The notes under the pieces are model-generated. The model searched no databases. It was not told the DNA's origin and saw nothing but the letters and a program-made list of their open reading frames with translations. From positions 1-64,000 of the forward strand of contig JABLUY010000062.1 of NCBI GenBank assembly GCA_013306675.1: a stretch of 64,000 bases of DNA, written 5' to 3'. The stretch's first letter is position 1. Each line of letters opens with the position of its first letter. Positions 1 through 8,720 of the stretch are shown one piece after another. The position numbers and the translations under genes were made by a program. The DNA comes from Thraustochytrium sp. TN22. Its lineage: Eukaryota > Sar > Bigyra > Thraustochytrida > Thraustochytriidae.

Positions 1-125
1 GGGCCGTCCAGGACGCCCACTCGTTCAAGGGCGCCTGCGAGCTGCACTATGGTGCCGTGGGCGCGTACAGCACACCCCAGGACGGTCACGCGTCATGCTA
101 CCGCAAGGAGCAGACTCTGTGCTAA
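1..125 (+). CDS. 3' end of a PAN/apple-like secreted protein (partial)
   Basis: Only the last 40 codons are present, reading from position 3 to TAA at 123-125. The peptide carries the pattern KGACELHYG, AYSTP, ASCYRKEQ and a C-terminal cysteine. This is nearly identical to the last 40 residues of the complete gene at 805-1716, so the two are tandem paralogues on the same strand. The complete copy has a signal peptide and two Cys-rich PAN/apple-like modules, so this copy was probably secreted too. Its N-terminal part lies outside the window. What I see is the paralogy; secretion of this copy is inferred. Confidence 0.8.
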   Translation, partial: AVQDAHSFKGACELHYGAVGAYSTPQDGHASCYRKEQTLC

Positions 126-804
126 TCATACTTTGTAACATTTGAGAAGGTGAGCATTTTGCTTGTGGTGGTACCATTGACGCGCCGGCGCAGCCATCCG
201 AGTCCACCTCCACTTCGCGCATCTCTGGCCTGGCAATGGGCACGCCGGCTCATGGCCAACAAGCCGAGAAATAAAATCGAGCCCAGCGTCGCGCCACGCT
301 GCCAGGAGCTGTCGTGAGCCCCAACCTGAACACACACTTGCGCGTTGAGCACCATGTGAAGAGGACTCGGAGTCATAGGCTAGTTCGCGCGATGCCAGTG
401 GGGCTCGTTCTCTCGGTCGAATCAGCTCGCCCCGGCCCTGCCAACGAGGCCGGGCTCGCGCCCGCTGGCAGCTGGCAGGCCAGGCGGCAGTGCCACCAGC
501 CAGCGCGAGCGGGATCTGAGGCTGTATGCGCTGCGATGCGTACGGTCGTAGGGGGTCCCCGCAGGCCCACCGGAGTGGGCAGCTCCTGCACAGGCTGCAA
601 CCTGCTGCCGGCCGGCGGGCCCGACGGTGCCGTGCTGATCTTCGACAAGCAAGATCTTCACCCGGCTCCGTAACTCTGCAAGGTACCCGCTGGCTACCAC
701 CTCGCCGCGGCGCACCGCCCAAGTCGAAATCAAGGATGCACGCAGGCAGATCCGCAACGCAGCAGCAGCAATAGCAAGCGAGCAAGGCACACAGACAAGC
801 CAAC
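126..804. other. spacer between tandem PAN-like paralogues
   Basis: This stretch of about 680 bases lies between the stop of the first PAN-like gene and the start of the second. It has no convincing coding signal; the open frames in it are short and compositionally random. It should hold the 3' UTR of the first copy and the promoter and 5' UTR of the second. An A-rich leader with repeated AGCAA runs directly before the ATG at 805. Confidence 0.6.
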
Positions 805-1716
805 ATGCAGGTCCTTGCGCGCGTCGTAGCGACCGTCGCCGCGCTTGCCGCCTCCGTGCGGCCGTCCGATGCGAGCAGCCTGCGCAGCATGGTGCAGGAG
901 GCCGCGCAGATGCAGAGCAGTGACGTCTGCCCCGAGTTTGTGCTCGTCGGCCATGGCTACTGCCGCGAGCACTACAACGACCACCACGAGCCCGTCGGCA
1001 CGGGCTACTACGATGTCTACGAGGACGTTTCGCTGGACCGCTGCCAGGACCTGTGCCGCGACAGGGGCTTCGACTGCACCGGCATCGAGTACCAGGAGCA
1101 CAAGCGCGTGTGCGAGGTGCACAGCGGCCGCGTCGAAGCGTACAAGGCCAAGGACAACGTAAAGTGCTGGAACGTTTACTGGAGCAGCGACTACTGCGAG
1201 CCGACTCTGCCGGAGCCGCCTGCACCGCCCCTGCCGCCCTTGCCGCCCCTGCCGCCTCAGCCGAGCCCTGAGATCCCGCCCACGTGCATGGTGTGGTTCG
1301 ACGGCTGCAACACGTGCACGCGTCACGCGCCGATGGAGGGCTTCACGTGCACGGACTACTTTTGCACGCTCGGCGGGCCCACCGTGCCTCAGGCGGAGTG
1401 CCTGGAGCACTTCCCCATGCATTGCGAGAAGTTTGAGCTGGTCGGCCACGGTTATTGCCGCGAGCGTTGGACTCACAGCGGCGCGGAGGGCTCGGGCCAT
1501 TACGACCGTATTTGCACGCAGCACTCTCCGTGCTCTCGGTGGCATTGCCAGCGCGCCTGCAAGGCCGAGCATGAGTGCACAGGCTACGAATGGGTCGTGC
1601 AGGACTCGTACTCGAACAAGGGCGCTTGCGAGCTGCACTACGGCGAGGTGGGCGCGTACAGCACCCCCCACAATGGCCAAGCGTCGTGCTACCGCAAGGA
1701 GCAGTACGTCTGCTGA
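805..1716 (+). CDS. Secreted cysteine-rich protein with two PAN/apple-like modules
   Basis: A 303-residue protein with an N-terminal signal peptide (hydrophobic core of Val, Ala and Leu at residues 3-17, then small residues). It has two related Cys-rich modules, at about 42-128 and 206-303. Both begin FxLVGHGYCRE and share the CTGxE and CELHxG patterns of PAN/apple folds. A Pro-rich linker at about 131-157 (repeats of PPLPPL) and a separate cysteine cluster at 158-205 lie between them. No membrane anchor is visible, so secretion or wall association is likely. PAN/apple modules typically bind protein or carbohydrate; the ligand here is unknown. The start is the first ATG before the signal peptide. 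The partial gene at 1-125 is a tandem paralogue. The family name is a judgement from cysteine spacing, not a profile hit. Confidence 0.75.
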   Translation: MQVLARVVATVAALAASVRPSDASSLRSMVQEAAQMQSSDVCPEFVLVGHGYCREHYNDHHEPVGTGYYDVYEDVSLDRCQDLCRDRGFDCTGIEYQEHKRVCEVHSGRVEAYKAKDNVKCWNVYWSSDYCEPTLPEPPAPPLPPLPPLPPQPSPEIPPTCMVWFDGCNTCTRHAPMEGFTCTDYFCTLGGPTVPQAECLEHFPMHCEKFELVGHGYCRERWTHSGAEGSGHYDRICTQHSPCSRWHCQRACKAEHECTGYEWVVQDSYSNKGACELHYGEVGAYSTPHNGQASCYRKEQYVC

Positions 1717-2526
1717 TCATTCATCAGCAAATTTCCCCCAGCTAAGCTTTCAAGCTATCTTTGAGCATGTCAAGAAACTCCTTGGCCGAGCCTTGCAAGA
1801 GGCAGGCTGCCAGAACGACCTATGCTCTCAAGCCCCTCCCCTCCGCAACCTCTGCGAACGGGACATCTTGATCGTCGCCCTCAGCATCCTTGCCGGTCGT
1901 CCCTCGAGCAGTCAGTCCTCCCGATCTTGGCCTTTTCCCCCTCGCTCATCGGGCTTTCGAGCCTCTAGCTGCATACGCACGCCCTTGGTTGCCCCAATCT
2001 CTCCGCGTCCGGGCCTCGTCCCAGGCTCCCGTCACCCGCGCGGAGCACAAGTCCGAGTCGAGTCGAGCTTCAAGTTCTCGGTTCTCCCCGACGAGGCAGT
2101 CGACTCGGACGAACTTGAAGTTGAACGCCGCGTTGAGCACGAACTCGAAGCCCCTGCCCGTGTCCAGGAGGGCTCCGGAAAGCGGCCTAACGACCGCATA
2201 GGGCGCGCGCGGCGGCGCGGCCGGGCAAAGATCGCGAAACTACCAGAGCGGCGACTCGAGGAGGGCGGCGAAAGCAGCTTTTAAAAGCAGCTTGAAAGCG
2301 GGCGAAAGCAGCGCCAAAGCGCGCGAAAGCAGGCGGAAAAGGGGCGGGCGCGGGCGGAAAAGCGGGAAAGGCGGCGCGGAAGCAGGCCGCGAGCGGCAAG
2401 CTGAGGCGGGGCGGCGCGGCCTCGGGCGCGGCAAAGCAGACCCGAGCGCGCGCGGAGCAGGGCGGGCGGCGGCGGCGGCGCGGCGGTCCGCGGCGGCGCG
2501 GCGGCGCGGCGCGGCGCGCGGGCGCG
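1717..2526. other. spacer, GC-rich before the TBC gene
   Basis: No supported gene. The first half is mixed sequence, probably the 3' UTR of the PAN-like gene. From about 2200 it becomes purine-rich on the plus strand with repeated GCGGAAAAG and GCGAAAGCAG runs. It ends in a nearly pure GGC/GCG stretch at about 2465-2525, directly before the ATG of the TBC gene. This looks like a GC-rich promoter or 5' UTR. Confidence 0.5.
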
Positions 2527-3669
2527 ATGGCGGCGGAGAGCGCGGAGTTCCTGGAGCTGGTGGGGCCGGAGATGACGGTGGACCTGGACCGGCTGCGCGA
2601 CGTGGCGTTCTACGGCGTGCCGGACGCGGTGCGCGGCGAGGTGTGGCGCGTGCTGCTGCCGGCGCTGCTGGCGCCCGCCGCGACGTCGGCGAGCCTGGAG
2701 CGCGCGCAGGAGCAGCAGCAGGGCGCCGCCAAGAACAAGGCCAAGGCCGAGGCCGCGGGCGCAGGCGGCAGCCGCGGCCAGAACGCGCACGGCAGCGGCC
2801 AGAACGGCGGCCAGAACGGCGCCGGCGACGCAGGCGCGGGCGCAGGCGCGGCGAGCGCGGGTGCGGGCGCCGGGACGGCGGCGTCCACGACAACGACCAC
2901 GGTCGTGGACGATCTCCGCGACGAGGGCGTGCTGGAGGAGCGGCTGACGTCGGGGCGCGGCTCGGGCGGCAGCGCTGCGGACGGGCTGACGGACTCGGAG
3001 ATCCTGCGCATGCTGCAGAAGGAGATGCGGCGCTTTGAGCAGCGGTGGCGCGGGAAGCGGCTGCCCAAGATCCAGAAGCGCATCTTCAATTTGCTGTTCG
3101 ACCACCTGGAGCGCAGCTCGGAGCCGTGGCACCTCCATCATGCCGCACTCGTCCATGCGGCGGCGCCATTTGCGGTGTCGATGCGCGACATGCGCGAGTC
3201 GGAGGTGATCGTGTGCTTCCAGCACCTGATGCGCGCCCTGGACTCGTACTTTGGCGCGCACAATGGAAGGCTCACCCTGGGCTTTTTTCTCATGCTCTTT
3301 CGCTCGCGGTTGCCGGAGCTCTTCACGCACTTCGAGGAGGAGGACGTGGAGGCGGTGCGTTGGGCATCGTCCTGGCTGCAGTGGCTGTTGTGCCGCGAGC
3401 TGCCGTTTTCGTGCTGCATGCGGCTGTGGGACTCGTACTTTGCGGCGCCAGACGGCCACGGGTTTGAGCTCCACACCTTTGTGTGCCTTGCAATTTTGGA
3501 AAACTGCCAGGCCGACCTGCTTGAGCTGGAGCACGGCGAAATTGTGAGCTTTCTCACGAATCTGCCTGCGCTCGACATGGACCGCGTCATTGTCCAGGCG
3601 CAGTACATGGAGCACGACTTTCGCACGACGGAGTTGCAATCCTTGCAACCGAGTGGCGGTGGGTCATGA
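2527..3669 (+). CDS. TBC-domain (Rab-GAP-like) protein
   Basis: A 380-residue protein. The N-terminus has the TBC opening FYGVPDAVRGEVWRVLL. A low-complexity Ala/Gly/Gln insert follows at about 58-130. The core motif LQKEMRR corresponds to the IxxDxxR arginine-finger helix (Asp replaced by Glu). The C-terminal helices include WLLCRELPF and RLWDSYF, the classic closing part of the TBC fold. TBC proteins stimulate GTP hydrolysis by Rab GTPases on membranes. The second catalytic motif, YxQ, is not recognisable: the aligned stretch LHHAALVHAAAPF has His and Ala where Tyr and Gln are expected. It may be a weak GAP or a non-catalytic scaffold. The gene is convergent with malate synthase. Confidence 0.85.
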   Translation: MAAESAEFLELVGPEMTVDLDRLRDVAFYGVPDAVRGEVWRVLLPALLAPAATSASLERAQEQQQGAAKNKAKAEAAGAGGSRGQNAHGSGQNGGQNGAGDAGAGAGAASAGAGAGTAASTTTTTVVDDLRDEGVLEERLTSGRGSGGSAADGLTDSEILRMLQKEMRRFEQRWRGKRLPKIQKRIFNLLFDHLERSSEPWHLHHAALVHAAAPFAVSMRDMRESEVIVCFQHLMRALDSYFGAHNGRLTLGFFLMLFRSRLPELFTHFEEEDVEAVRWASSWLQWLLCRELPFSCCMRLWDSYFAAPDGHGFELHTFVCLAILENCQADLLELEHGEIVSFLTNLPALDMDRVIVQAQYMEHDFRTTELQSLQPSGGGS

Positions 3670-3850
3670 TGATGTTTCCCAACTGCGATGAACCAACAGA
3701 TGGAAGCGAGCGTCTGTGACCAAGGCTCTCTTTTTTTGTTTTTAGGAAGCATCGTCACGCATTGTGCACACAAAGCGCACGATGCGATTGTGAACTATAA
3801 GTCCATTCTGTCTCTATGTCTGTCTGCCTGTCTGTATGCATGCCTAGCCA

Positions 3851-3888
<38 letters not shown>

Positions 3889-4068
3889 CGTTGGTAAATT
3901 AAAAGGTAAGTTGGTTTCTCTTCGTTTGGCATGGTACCAGAACACTCTTCGAGCTAGGCAATGAAGCGCGGCGCGGCGCAACTTGAGCTCACATCTCATG
4001 TTGTCATCGTTCTCTTTTTGTTGTCAGCGCAGGATGGGGGAAAGGTTGGCGACGCGGTCAAAAGCTAG
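3670..4068. other. convergent 3' spacer with a TC repeat
   Basis: A shared 3' region between the TBC gene (plus) and malate synthase (minus). It is lower in GC than the neighbouring genes and includes T-rich stretches and a TC microsatellite. No coding signal. Confidence 0.6.
3856..3884. repeat. (TC)n microsatellite
   Basis: About 14 uninterrupted TC dinucleotides, preceded by tetranucleotide-like TGTC/TGCC runs, in the 3' UTR side of the TBC gene. Confidence 0.95.
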
Positions 4069-6282
4069 TCACAGCTTGCTGGCCGAGAGGCGAGTCTTCT
4101 CAGCGCGGCGGAACTTGGCGAGGGTGCCCTCGGTGAGGCCGTTGGGGCAGTCGCGCGCGTTGAGGATCATCTCAATGGCGCAGCGGAAGCCGTTGTCGGC
4201 GAAGTCCGGGGACATCTCGATGTAGCCGGCCTGGCCCTTGTTCTGGCGATCGACGATCTTGGCCATCTCCTTGGCGGTGGAGATGAGCTCCTCCTCGGTG
4301 ATGAGGCCAAAGTGGAGCCAGTTGCCGAGCAGCTGGCTGGAGATGCGCAGGGTGGCGCGGTCCTCCATGAGGCCGACGTCGTTGATGTCCGGGACCTTGG
4401 AGCAGCCTACGCCGAGGAAGATCCAGCGCGAGACGTAGCCGAGGATGACCTGGACCATGTCCTTCATCTCGTGCTGGATGACGTCGCGCGAGAGCGTCTC
4501 GCCCTTGGGCACGAGCGGGGGCGTGAGGAGGTCGGCGAGGGTGCCGCGGGGGCCAGAGGCGAGAATCTGCTTCTCGATCTGGGCCTGCACGGCGAAGACG
4601 TCAACCTTGTGGTAGTGGATGGCGTGCAGGGTGCCGGCGGTGGGGCTGGGCACCCAGGCAGTGGTGGCACCCTGCTTGGGCTCGCCGATCTTGGCCTCGA
4701 GCATCTCGGCCATCATGTCGGGCTTGGCCCACATGCCCTTGCCGATCTGCGCCTGGCCGACGAGGCCGGTGGCGATGCCAATGTCGACGTTGCGGTCCTC
4801 GTACGAGAGGCGCCAGGCGGCCTTCTTGATGTCGCCCTTGGGCAGCATGGGGCCGAGGCGGAAGGAGGTGTGGATCTCGTCGCCGGTGCGGTCGAGGAAG
4901 CCGGTGTTGATGAAGATGCAGCGCGACTTGACCTCGCGAATGCACTCCTTCAGGTTGGCCGAGGTGCGGCGCTCCTCGTCCATGACGCCGATCTTGACGG
5001 TGTTGGCCGGGAGGCCGAGCAGCTGCTCGACGCGGTCGAACATGCGGTTGACCATGGCGACCTCCTCGGGGCCGTGCAGCTTGGGGCGCACGATGTTGAT
5101 GGACTTGGCGCGCGAGTTGCGCGGCGCCGAGCCGGTCTTCTTGAGGTCGTGCATGCCGGCGAGAACGGCGACGTAGCAGTCGACAATGTTCTCCGGCACC
5201 GGCTGGTTGGTGTCGGCAAAGGTGACGAAGTCGTTCGTCAGGTGCAGGCCGACGTTGCGCACGAGCAGCACGGCGCGGCCCGGCAGCAGGAGCTGCGAGC
5301 CGTCCGGGCGCGTGTAGGTGCGGTCCGGGTTGAGCTTGCGCGACAAGGTCTTGCCGCCCTTGGAGAACTTGTCCTCCAGGTCGCCGCGCATGAGGCCGCA
5401 CCAGTTCGAGTACACGTGCGCCTTGTCCTCGGCGTCCACGGCGGCGACCGAGTCCTCCATGTCGCAAATGGCGGTGAGGGCCGCCTCGAGCACGACGTCC
5501 TTGACGCCGGCAGCGTGCGTCTTGCCAATCTGCGAGTTGGCATCGATCTCGATGATGACGTGCAGGTTGTTGTTGCGCAGCACCACGTCCGTGAGGCCCG
5601 AGTCCGCCTTGGTGTAGCCCACGAACTTCTCCGGGCTGGCCAGCGCGGCGGCCTTGCCGGACTTGAGCCCGACCTCGAGCGCCGAGCCCTTGAGGCGGAA
5701 CTCCTTGACGTCGCCGTACTTGGCGCCGCCGCTGAGCGGGAAGGTCTCGTCCAGGAAGGCGTGCGTGAGCTCAAAGACCTTGGCGCCGCGGACCGGGTTG
5801 TAGCCCTTGCCCTTCTCGGCGCCGTCCTTCTCGGCCGGGCCGGCGTCCGTGCCGTAGAAGGCGTCCAGGAGCGAGCCCCAGCGAGCGTTGGCCGCGTTCA
5901 GCGCGTAGCGCGCGTTATCCACGGGCACCACGAGCTGGGGGCCGGGCTGGCGCGCGATCTCATCGTCCACGCTGGCGATGTCCACCTTGAAGTCCGGGCC
6001 CTCCTTGACGATGTAGCCGATCGACCCGAGGAACGCCGCGTAGTCGCTCGCGTCCAGGTTGCCGCGGTGCGCCAGGCAGTACGCGTCGATCTGCGCCTGG
6101 ATCGCGTCGCGCTTGCGCAGCAGAGCCTCGTTCTGCGGCGCGAACTCGCGCAGCAGCGCCTCCAGCTGCTCCCACGCCTTGGCCGCCGGCACGCCCGTGC
6201 CCGGCACGATCTGCTCCTCCACCACCTTGCGCAGCGCCGCGTGCACCTTGAGCCCGCCAATGCGGGCGTAGTTCTGCGCCAT
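4069..6282 (-). CDS. Malate synthase, isoform G type, peroxisomal
   Basis: A 737-residue malate synthase, close to the 723 residues of E. coli GlcB and longer than the roughly 550-residue plant and fungal isoform A. It condenses glyoxylate with acetyl-CoA to malate in the glyoxylate cycle. Isoform G landmarks are present: MEDSVAAVDAEDK at about 275-288 (metal and active-site acidic residues), an Arg in LLVRNVGLHLT at about 342, IGVMDEERRTS at about 433, FINTGFLDRTGDE at about 460, and CSKVPDINDVGLMEDRATLR at about 625-645 containing the catalytic Asp. The protein ends in SKL, a peroxisomal PTS1 signal. The start MAQNYARIGG is chosen because homology begins there; the frame stays open far upstream without family similarity. 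A (GA)n tract lies about 90 bp upstream on the sense strand. Confidence 0.95.
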   Translation of the reverse strand: MAQNYARIGGLKVHAALRKVVEEQIVPGTGVPAAKAWEQLEALLREFAPQNEALLRKRDAIQAQIDAYCLAHRGNLDASDYAAFLGSIGYIVKEGPDFKVDIASVDDEIARQPGPQLVVPVDNARYALNAANARWGSLLDAFYGTDAGPAEKDGAEKGKGYNPVRGAKVFELTHAFLDETFPLSGGAKYGDVKEFRLKGSALEVGLKSGKAAALASPEKFVGYTKADSGLTDVVLRNNNLHVIIEIDANSQIGKTHAAGVKDVVLEAALTAICDMEDSVAAVDAEDKAHVYSNWCGLMRGDLEDKFSKGGKTLSRKLNPDRTYTRPDGSQLLLPGRAVLLVRNVGLHLTNDFVTFADTNQPVPENIVDCYVAVLAGMHDLKKTGSAPRNSRAKSINIVRPKLHGPEEVAMVNRMFDRVEQLLGLPANTVKIGVMDEERRTSANLKECIREVKSRCIFINTGFLDRTGDEIHTSFRLGPMLPKGDIKKAAWRLSYEDRNVDIGIATGLVGQAQIGKGMWAKPDMMAEMLEAKIGEPKQGATTAWVPSPTAGTLHAIHYHKVDVFAVQAQIEKQILASGPRGTLADLLTPPLVPKGETLSRDVIQHEMKDMVQVILGYVSRWIFLGVGCSKVPDINDVGLMEDRATLRISSQLLGNWLHFGLITEEELISTAKEMAKIVDRQNKGQAGYIEMSPDFADNGFRCAIEMILNARDCPNGLTEGTLAKFRRAEKTRLSASKL

Positions 6283-6367
6283 CTTCTCCGTCTGCGTCTG
6301 CCTTGCAAGCTTGGGCTGAAGGACTGCACGAGCGCGCTCGAAGCGGGACTGCTTTCTTTCCTGCCTG

Positions 6368-6368
<1 letters not shown>

Positions 6369-6402
<34 letters not shown>
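6369..6402. repeat. (CT)17 microsatellite upstream of malate synthase
   Basis: Uninterrupted CT repeat on the plus strand, read as (GA)n on the malate synthase sense strand, about 90-120 bp before its ATG. It may sit in the 5' UTR or promoter. Confidence 0.95.
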
Positions 6403-6404
<2 letters not shown>

Positions 6405-7310
6405 CCTTCTCTGCCCCTCTGCCTCTCCGCACAGACAGGCGACCGAGCGACTGAGCGACCGAGCAGCCAGCCGCGCGTTCTTGGACTGCGCGCCTCGCCG
6501 CGCTGCCGCCGCCGCCGCCCCGCGCCGCGCCGCACGCACCGCGATTTGAATTTCTGGCGGAGAAGCAGAGCGGGAAATGAAATCTTGGCGCTGTAATGCC
6601 TTGCCTCCGCCCCTTTTCCGCGGCGCCGTGCACCCGCACCGGACCCGGCCGCGCGCCCGCCGTCGCCCGGCTCCGACCAGGCGCCGCGCCGCGCAGACCC
6701 CGGGTCCGCTGCGCGCGCGCCGCCCGGCTCGCGGACGGGCCGCCACCCGCAATGGACCAGACCCCGCCACGACACGGCGCGCCGCGGGTTGACTGATGAG
6801 GACGCTCGCGGCGGCGCTCTGGCAGTGCTGCTGGCACTGCCAGGTGCTGGCAGGCGGGTGCGTGCGGCGGCAGCCACACGGCACGGCACGACGCGAGCGA
6901 GCGCAGGGCGCAGGACAGTGCAGCGCTCGCCGGGATTTTCGAAAAAATCGCCTCGGACGGTGACCTCGAGCTGGCCGGCGACGAGGAGGAGCTGAGCAGC
7001 CACTGACACCTGCCGGACGCGCCGACGAGCGCCCGAGCGCCTCGGTTTCGCTGCGAGGGACTCCGGAGGAAGCCCTGCCTGCCCACCAGATGGCCAAGCC
7101 TGGATGTGCAGGCAGTGCGTGCTGCGCAGCGCTGCGCTGCGCTGCACTGGACAAGACGAGGGACTTGAGGCGGCGACGACTCCGGCGAGGCGTGACGAGC
7201 CGCTGACCAGGCTACTAGCCTACTGGCAGTGGGTCGTGGCGGGCGAGTTAGATAGAAGGTGGGGCTGGCCCAGCTGGGCGTGGTGGCCAGGGCGTGGCGG
7301 CCAGCCAGAC

Positions 7311-7400
7311 GGCCTGCCGGCACCCGGGCACCGTCCAGGCGGCCTGCCGGCACCCGGGCACCGTCCAGGCGGCCTGCCGGGCGGCGCCAGCACCGTCCAA
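7311..7400. repeat. 30-bp tandem repeat, about three copies
   Basis: Two exact 30-bp units (7311-7340 and 7341-7370), beginning GGCCTGCCGGCACCCGGGCA, followed by a degenerate third copy. It is non-coding, between malate synthase and the Rab gene. Confidence 0.9.
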
Positions 7401-8015
7401 GCTTGGGGTGAGCGTGCCCAAGCCGGCGGGACGGGGACGTCTGGCTACAGGCACCGGCTGAGAGCCTGAGACAGTGAGTCTCTGACTGAGAGCGGGACAC
7501 GAGCAGGGCTTGAAGCCGAGGTTCTCCAACGCCGTGGCCGCCGCGCATCAGCCTTTCTTGAGGTGAATTGGCGGAGCTGTCGTTGCCTCACTGGCAGACT
7601 TTGTTGCTTGTTGACAAGCTTGTGACTGACTGTGAGCTAAGTAGTAGAGGGGAGGCAGCAGCCAGCCGGGCCATGAGGGCCACAGCCGTGGCCTGGGTGG
7701 CCGACCATGAATGAGTGTGCCCGAGAGTCACCATCGCGATGGCGAGCGCCATGTGCGCACCCTGCGCACCATCCGAAGCGTCGCTCCACAAGGCGCCGCG
7801 AGGGTTCTCAAATCAATCCAAAGCGCCGGCTCACTCACACGTCAGCACTCGCGAATTCTTGGGCCACCATGAGCCAAAACGAAGGAGGAACTTGTTGATG
7901 TTGTTGGATTGGAATTCCCGTTTACGATATACATGGGACGGCGGCGACGGCGTGGACGCCGACGGTGCGAGGCGGCGAGGACGTTTGATATTGACTTCGC
8001 TCAGCATCTCGTCGG

Positions 8016-8720
8016 TCAGCAGCAGGAATTTGACTTCTCGTTGGCCGCCGCAGTCTCGGCAGACACGTTGAAGGCATCGGCGGCGTCGTCGCCGGCGTCG
8101 GCGGGCGGCGGCAGGTGCGTGGCCACCCAGGTGAACATGGCCTCGACATTCTCGCCGGTCTTGGCAGAGGTCTCAAAGTACTTGAGGTTGTTCTCCTCCA
8201 CAAATGCCTGGACCTCCTCGTCGTTCACGTCGCGGCCCTCGCGGTCGCTCTTGTTGCCGACGAGCACGATAGGCATGTCCGGGTCCGGGCGCTCTTTCCT
8301 GAGGCGCTTCAGCCACTCCTTGCTCTTGAGGAAGGACTCGCCGTACGTGAGGTCGAAGACAATCACGGCCGCCTCGGCGCTGCGGTAGTACAGCGGCGTG
8401 ATGGCCTCGTACCGTTCCTGGCCGGCCGTGTCCCAGATCTCAAAAATGTACTGCTTGCCATCGATCTCCTGCTTCTGGGTCATGTATGCAGCGCCGATCG
8501 TCGGCAGCTGATCCTCGTCGAAGCGCTGCTGTACGTAGCGGATCGTCAGGCACGACTTGCCCACTGTGCGTCGCCCGAGCGAGTCAGACAAGTTAGCCAA
8601 TCAGATCAACGGACGGAGCGAGAGCGAGAGCGAGTGCGAGTTGCAGCGACCATTCGTCGACTTACCGCCCATGGTCCCCAGCACGACCAGCTTGAAGCGC
8701 CGCTCGTTGTCGCCCAGCAT
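8016..8720 (-). CDS. RAB5: Rab5-subfamily small GTPase, two exons
   Basis: Exon 1 is 8666-8720 and exon 2 is 8016-8563; the 102-bp intron splits a Val codon (G|TG). The joined protein has 200 residues. Its P-loop GTMGVGKSC is completed only by splicing. It also has PTIGAAYMTQ (Rab5/21/22-type switch I), WDTAGQERYE (switch II with catalytic Gln), NKSD and ETSAKTGENV for guanine binding, and a C-terminal SNSCC double-cysteine prenylation site. Rab5-type GTPases control early endosome fusion and endocytic traffic. The start MLGDNERRFKLVVLG follows the usual short Rab N-terminus. An in-frame start at 8600 lies in the intron and would destroy the P-loop. Rab21 or Rab22 is the main alternative within the same branch. 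Confidence 0.95.
8564..8665 (-). other. spliceosomal intron of the Rab gene (GT-AG, 102 bp)
   Basis: On the minus strand the donor is GGCG|GTAAGTCG and the acceptor is CGCACAG|TGGGC. Removal restores the P-loop GTMGVGKSC and the reading frame (55 + 548 coding bases = 201 codons with stop). The unspliced frame cannot give a functional GTPase. Confidence 0.95.

Larger units (their letters stand above)
6283..8015. other. malate synthase promoter region and spacer
   Basis: About 1.7 kb between the malate synthase start and the 3' end of the Rab gene, both on the minus strand. It contains a CT microsatellite, a GC-rich block (6480-6800) and a 30-bp tandem repeat (7311-7400). It is open in the malate synthase frame up to about 7548, but the implied peptide is Arg/Ala/Pro-rich with no family likeness. 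I read it as promoter and 5' UTR, not coding. Confidence 0.6.

Noticed and set aside
4312-6549. Long plus-strand open frame (about 745 codons) opposite malate synthase
   Set aside because: It is an antisense shadow of a highly GC-biased gene, rich in Leu, Val, His and Arg and without domains. The minus strand carries a full enzyme.
6283-7548. Open extension of the malate synthase frame upstream (over 400 codons)
   Set aside because: The peptide is Arg/Ala/Pro-rich with no family likeness. Isoform G homology starts at MAQNYARIGG, and a (GA)n tract and a 30-bp repeat lie in the extension.
8016-8600. Rab GTPase starting at 8600 without an intron
   Set aside because: This start lies in the intron and gives no P-loop Gly. 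The GT-AG intron joined to the ATG at 8720 restores a normal Rab.
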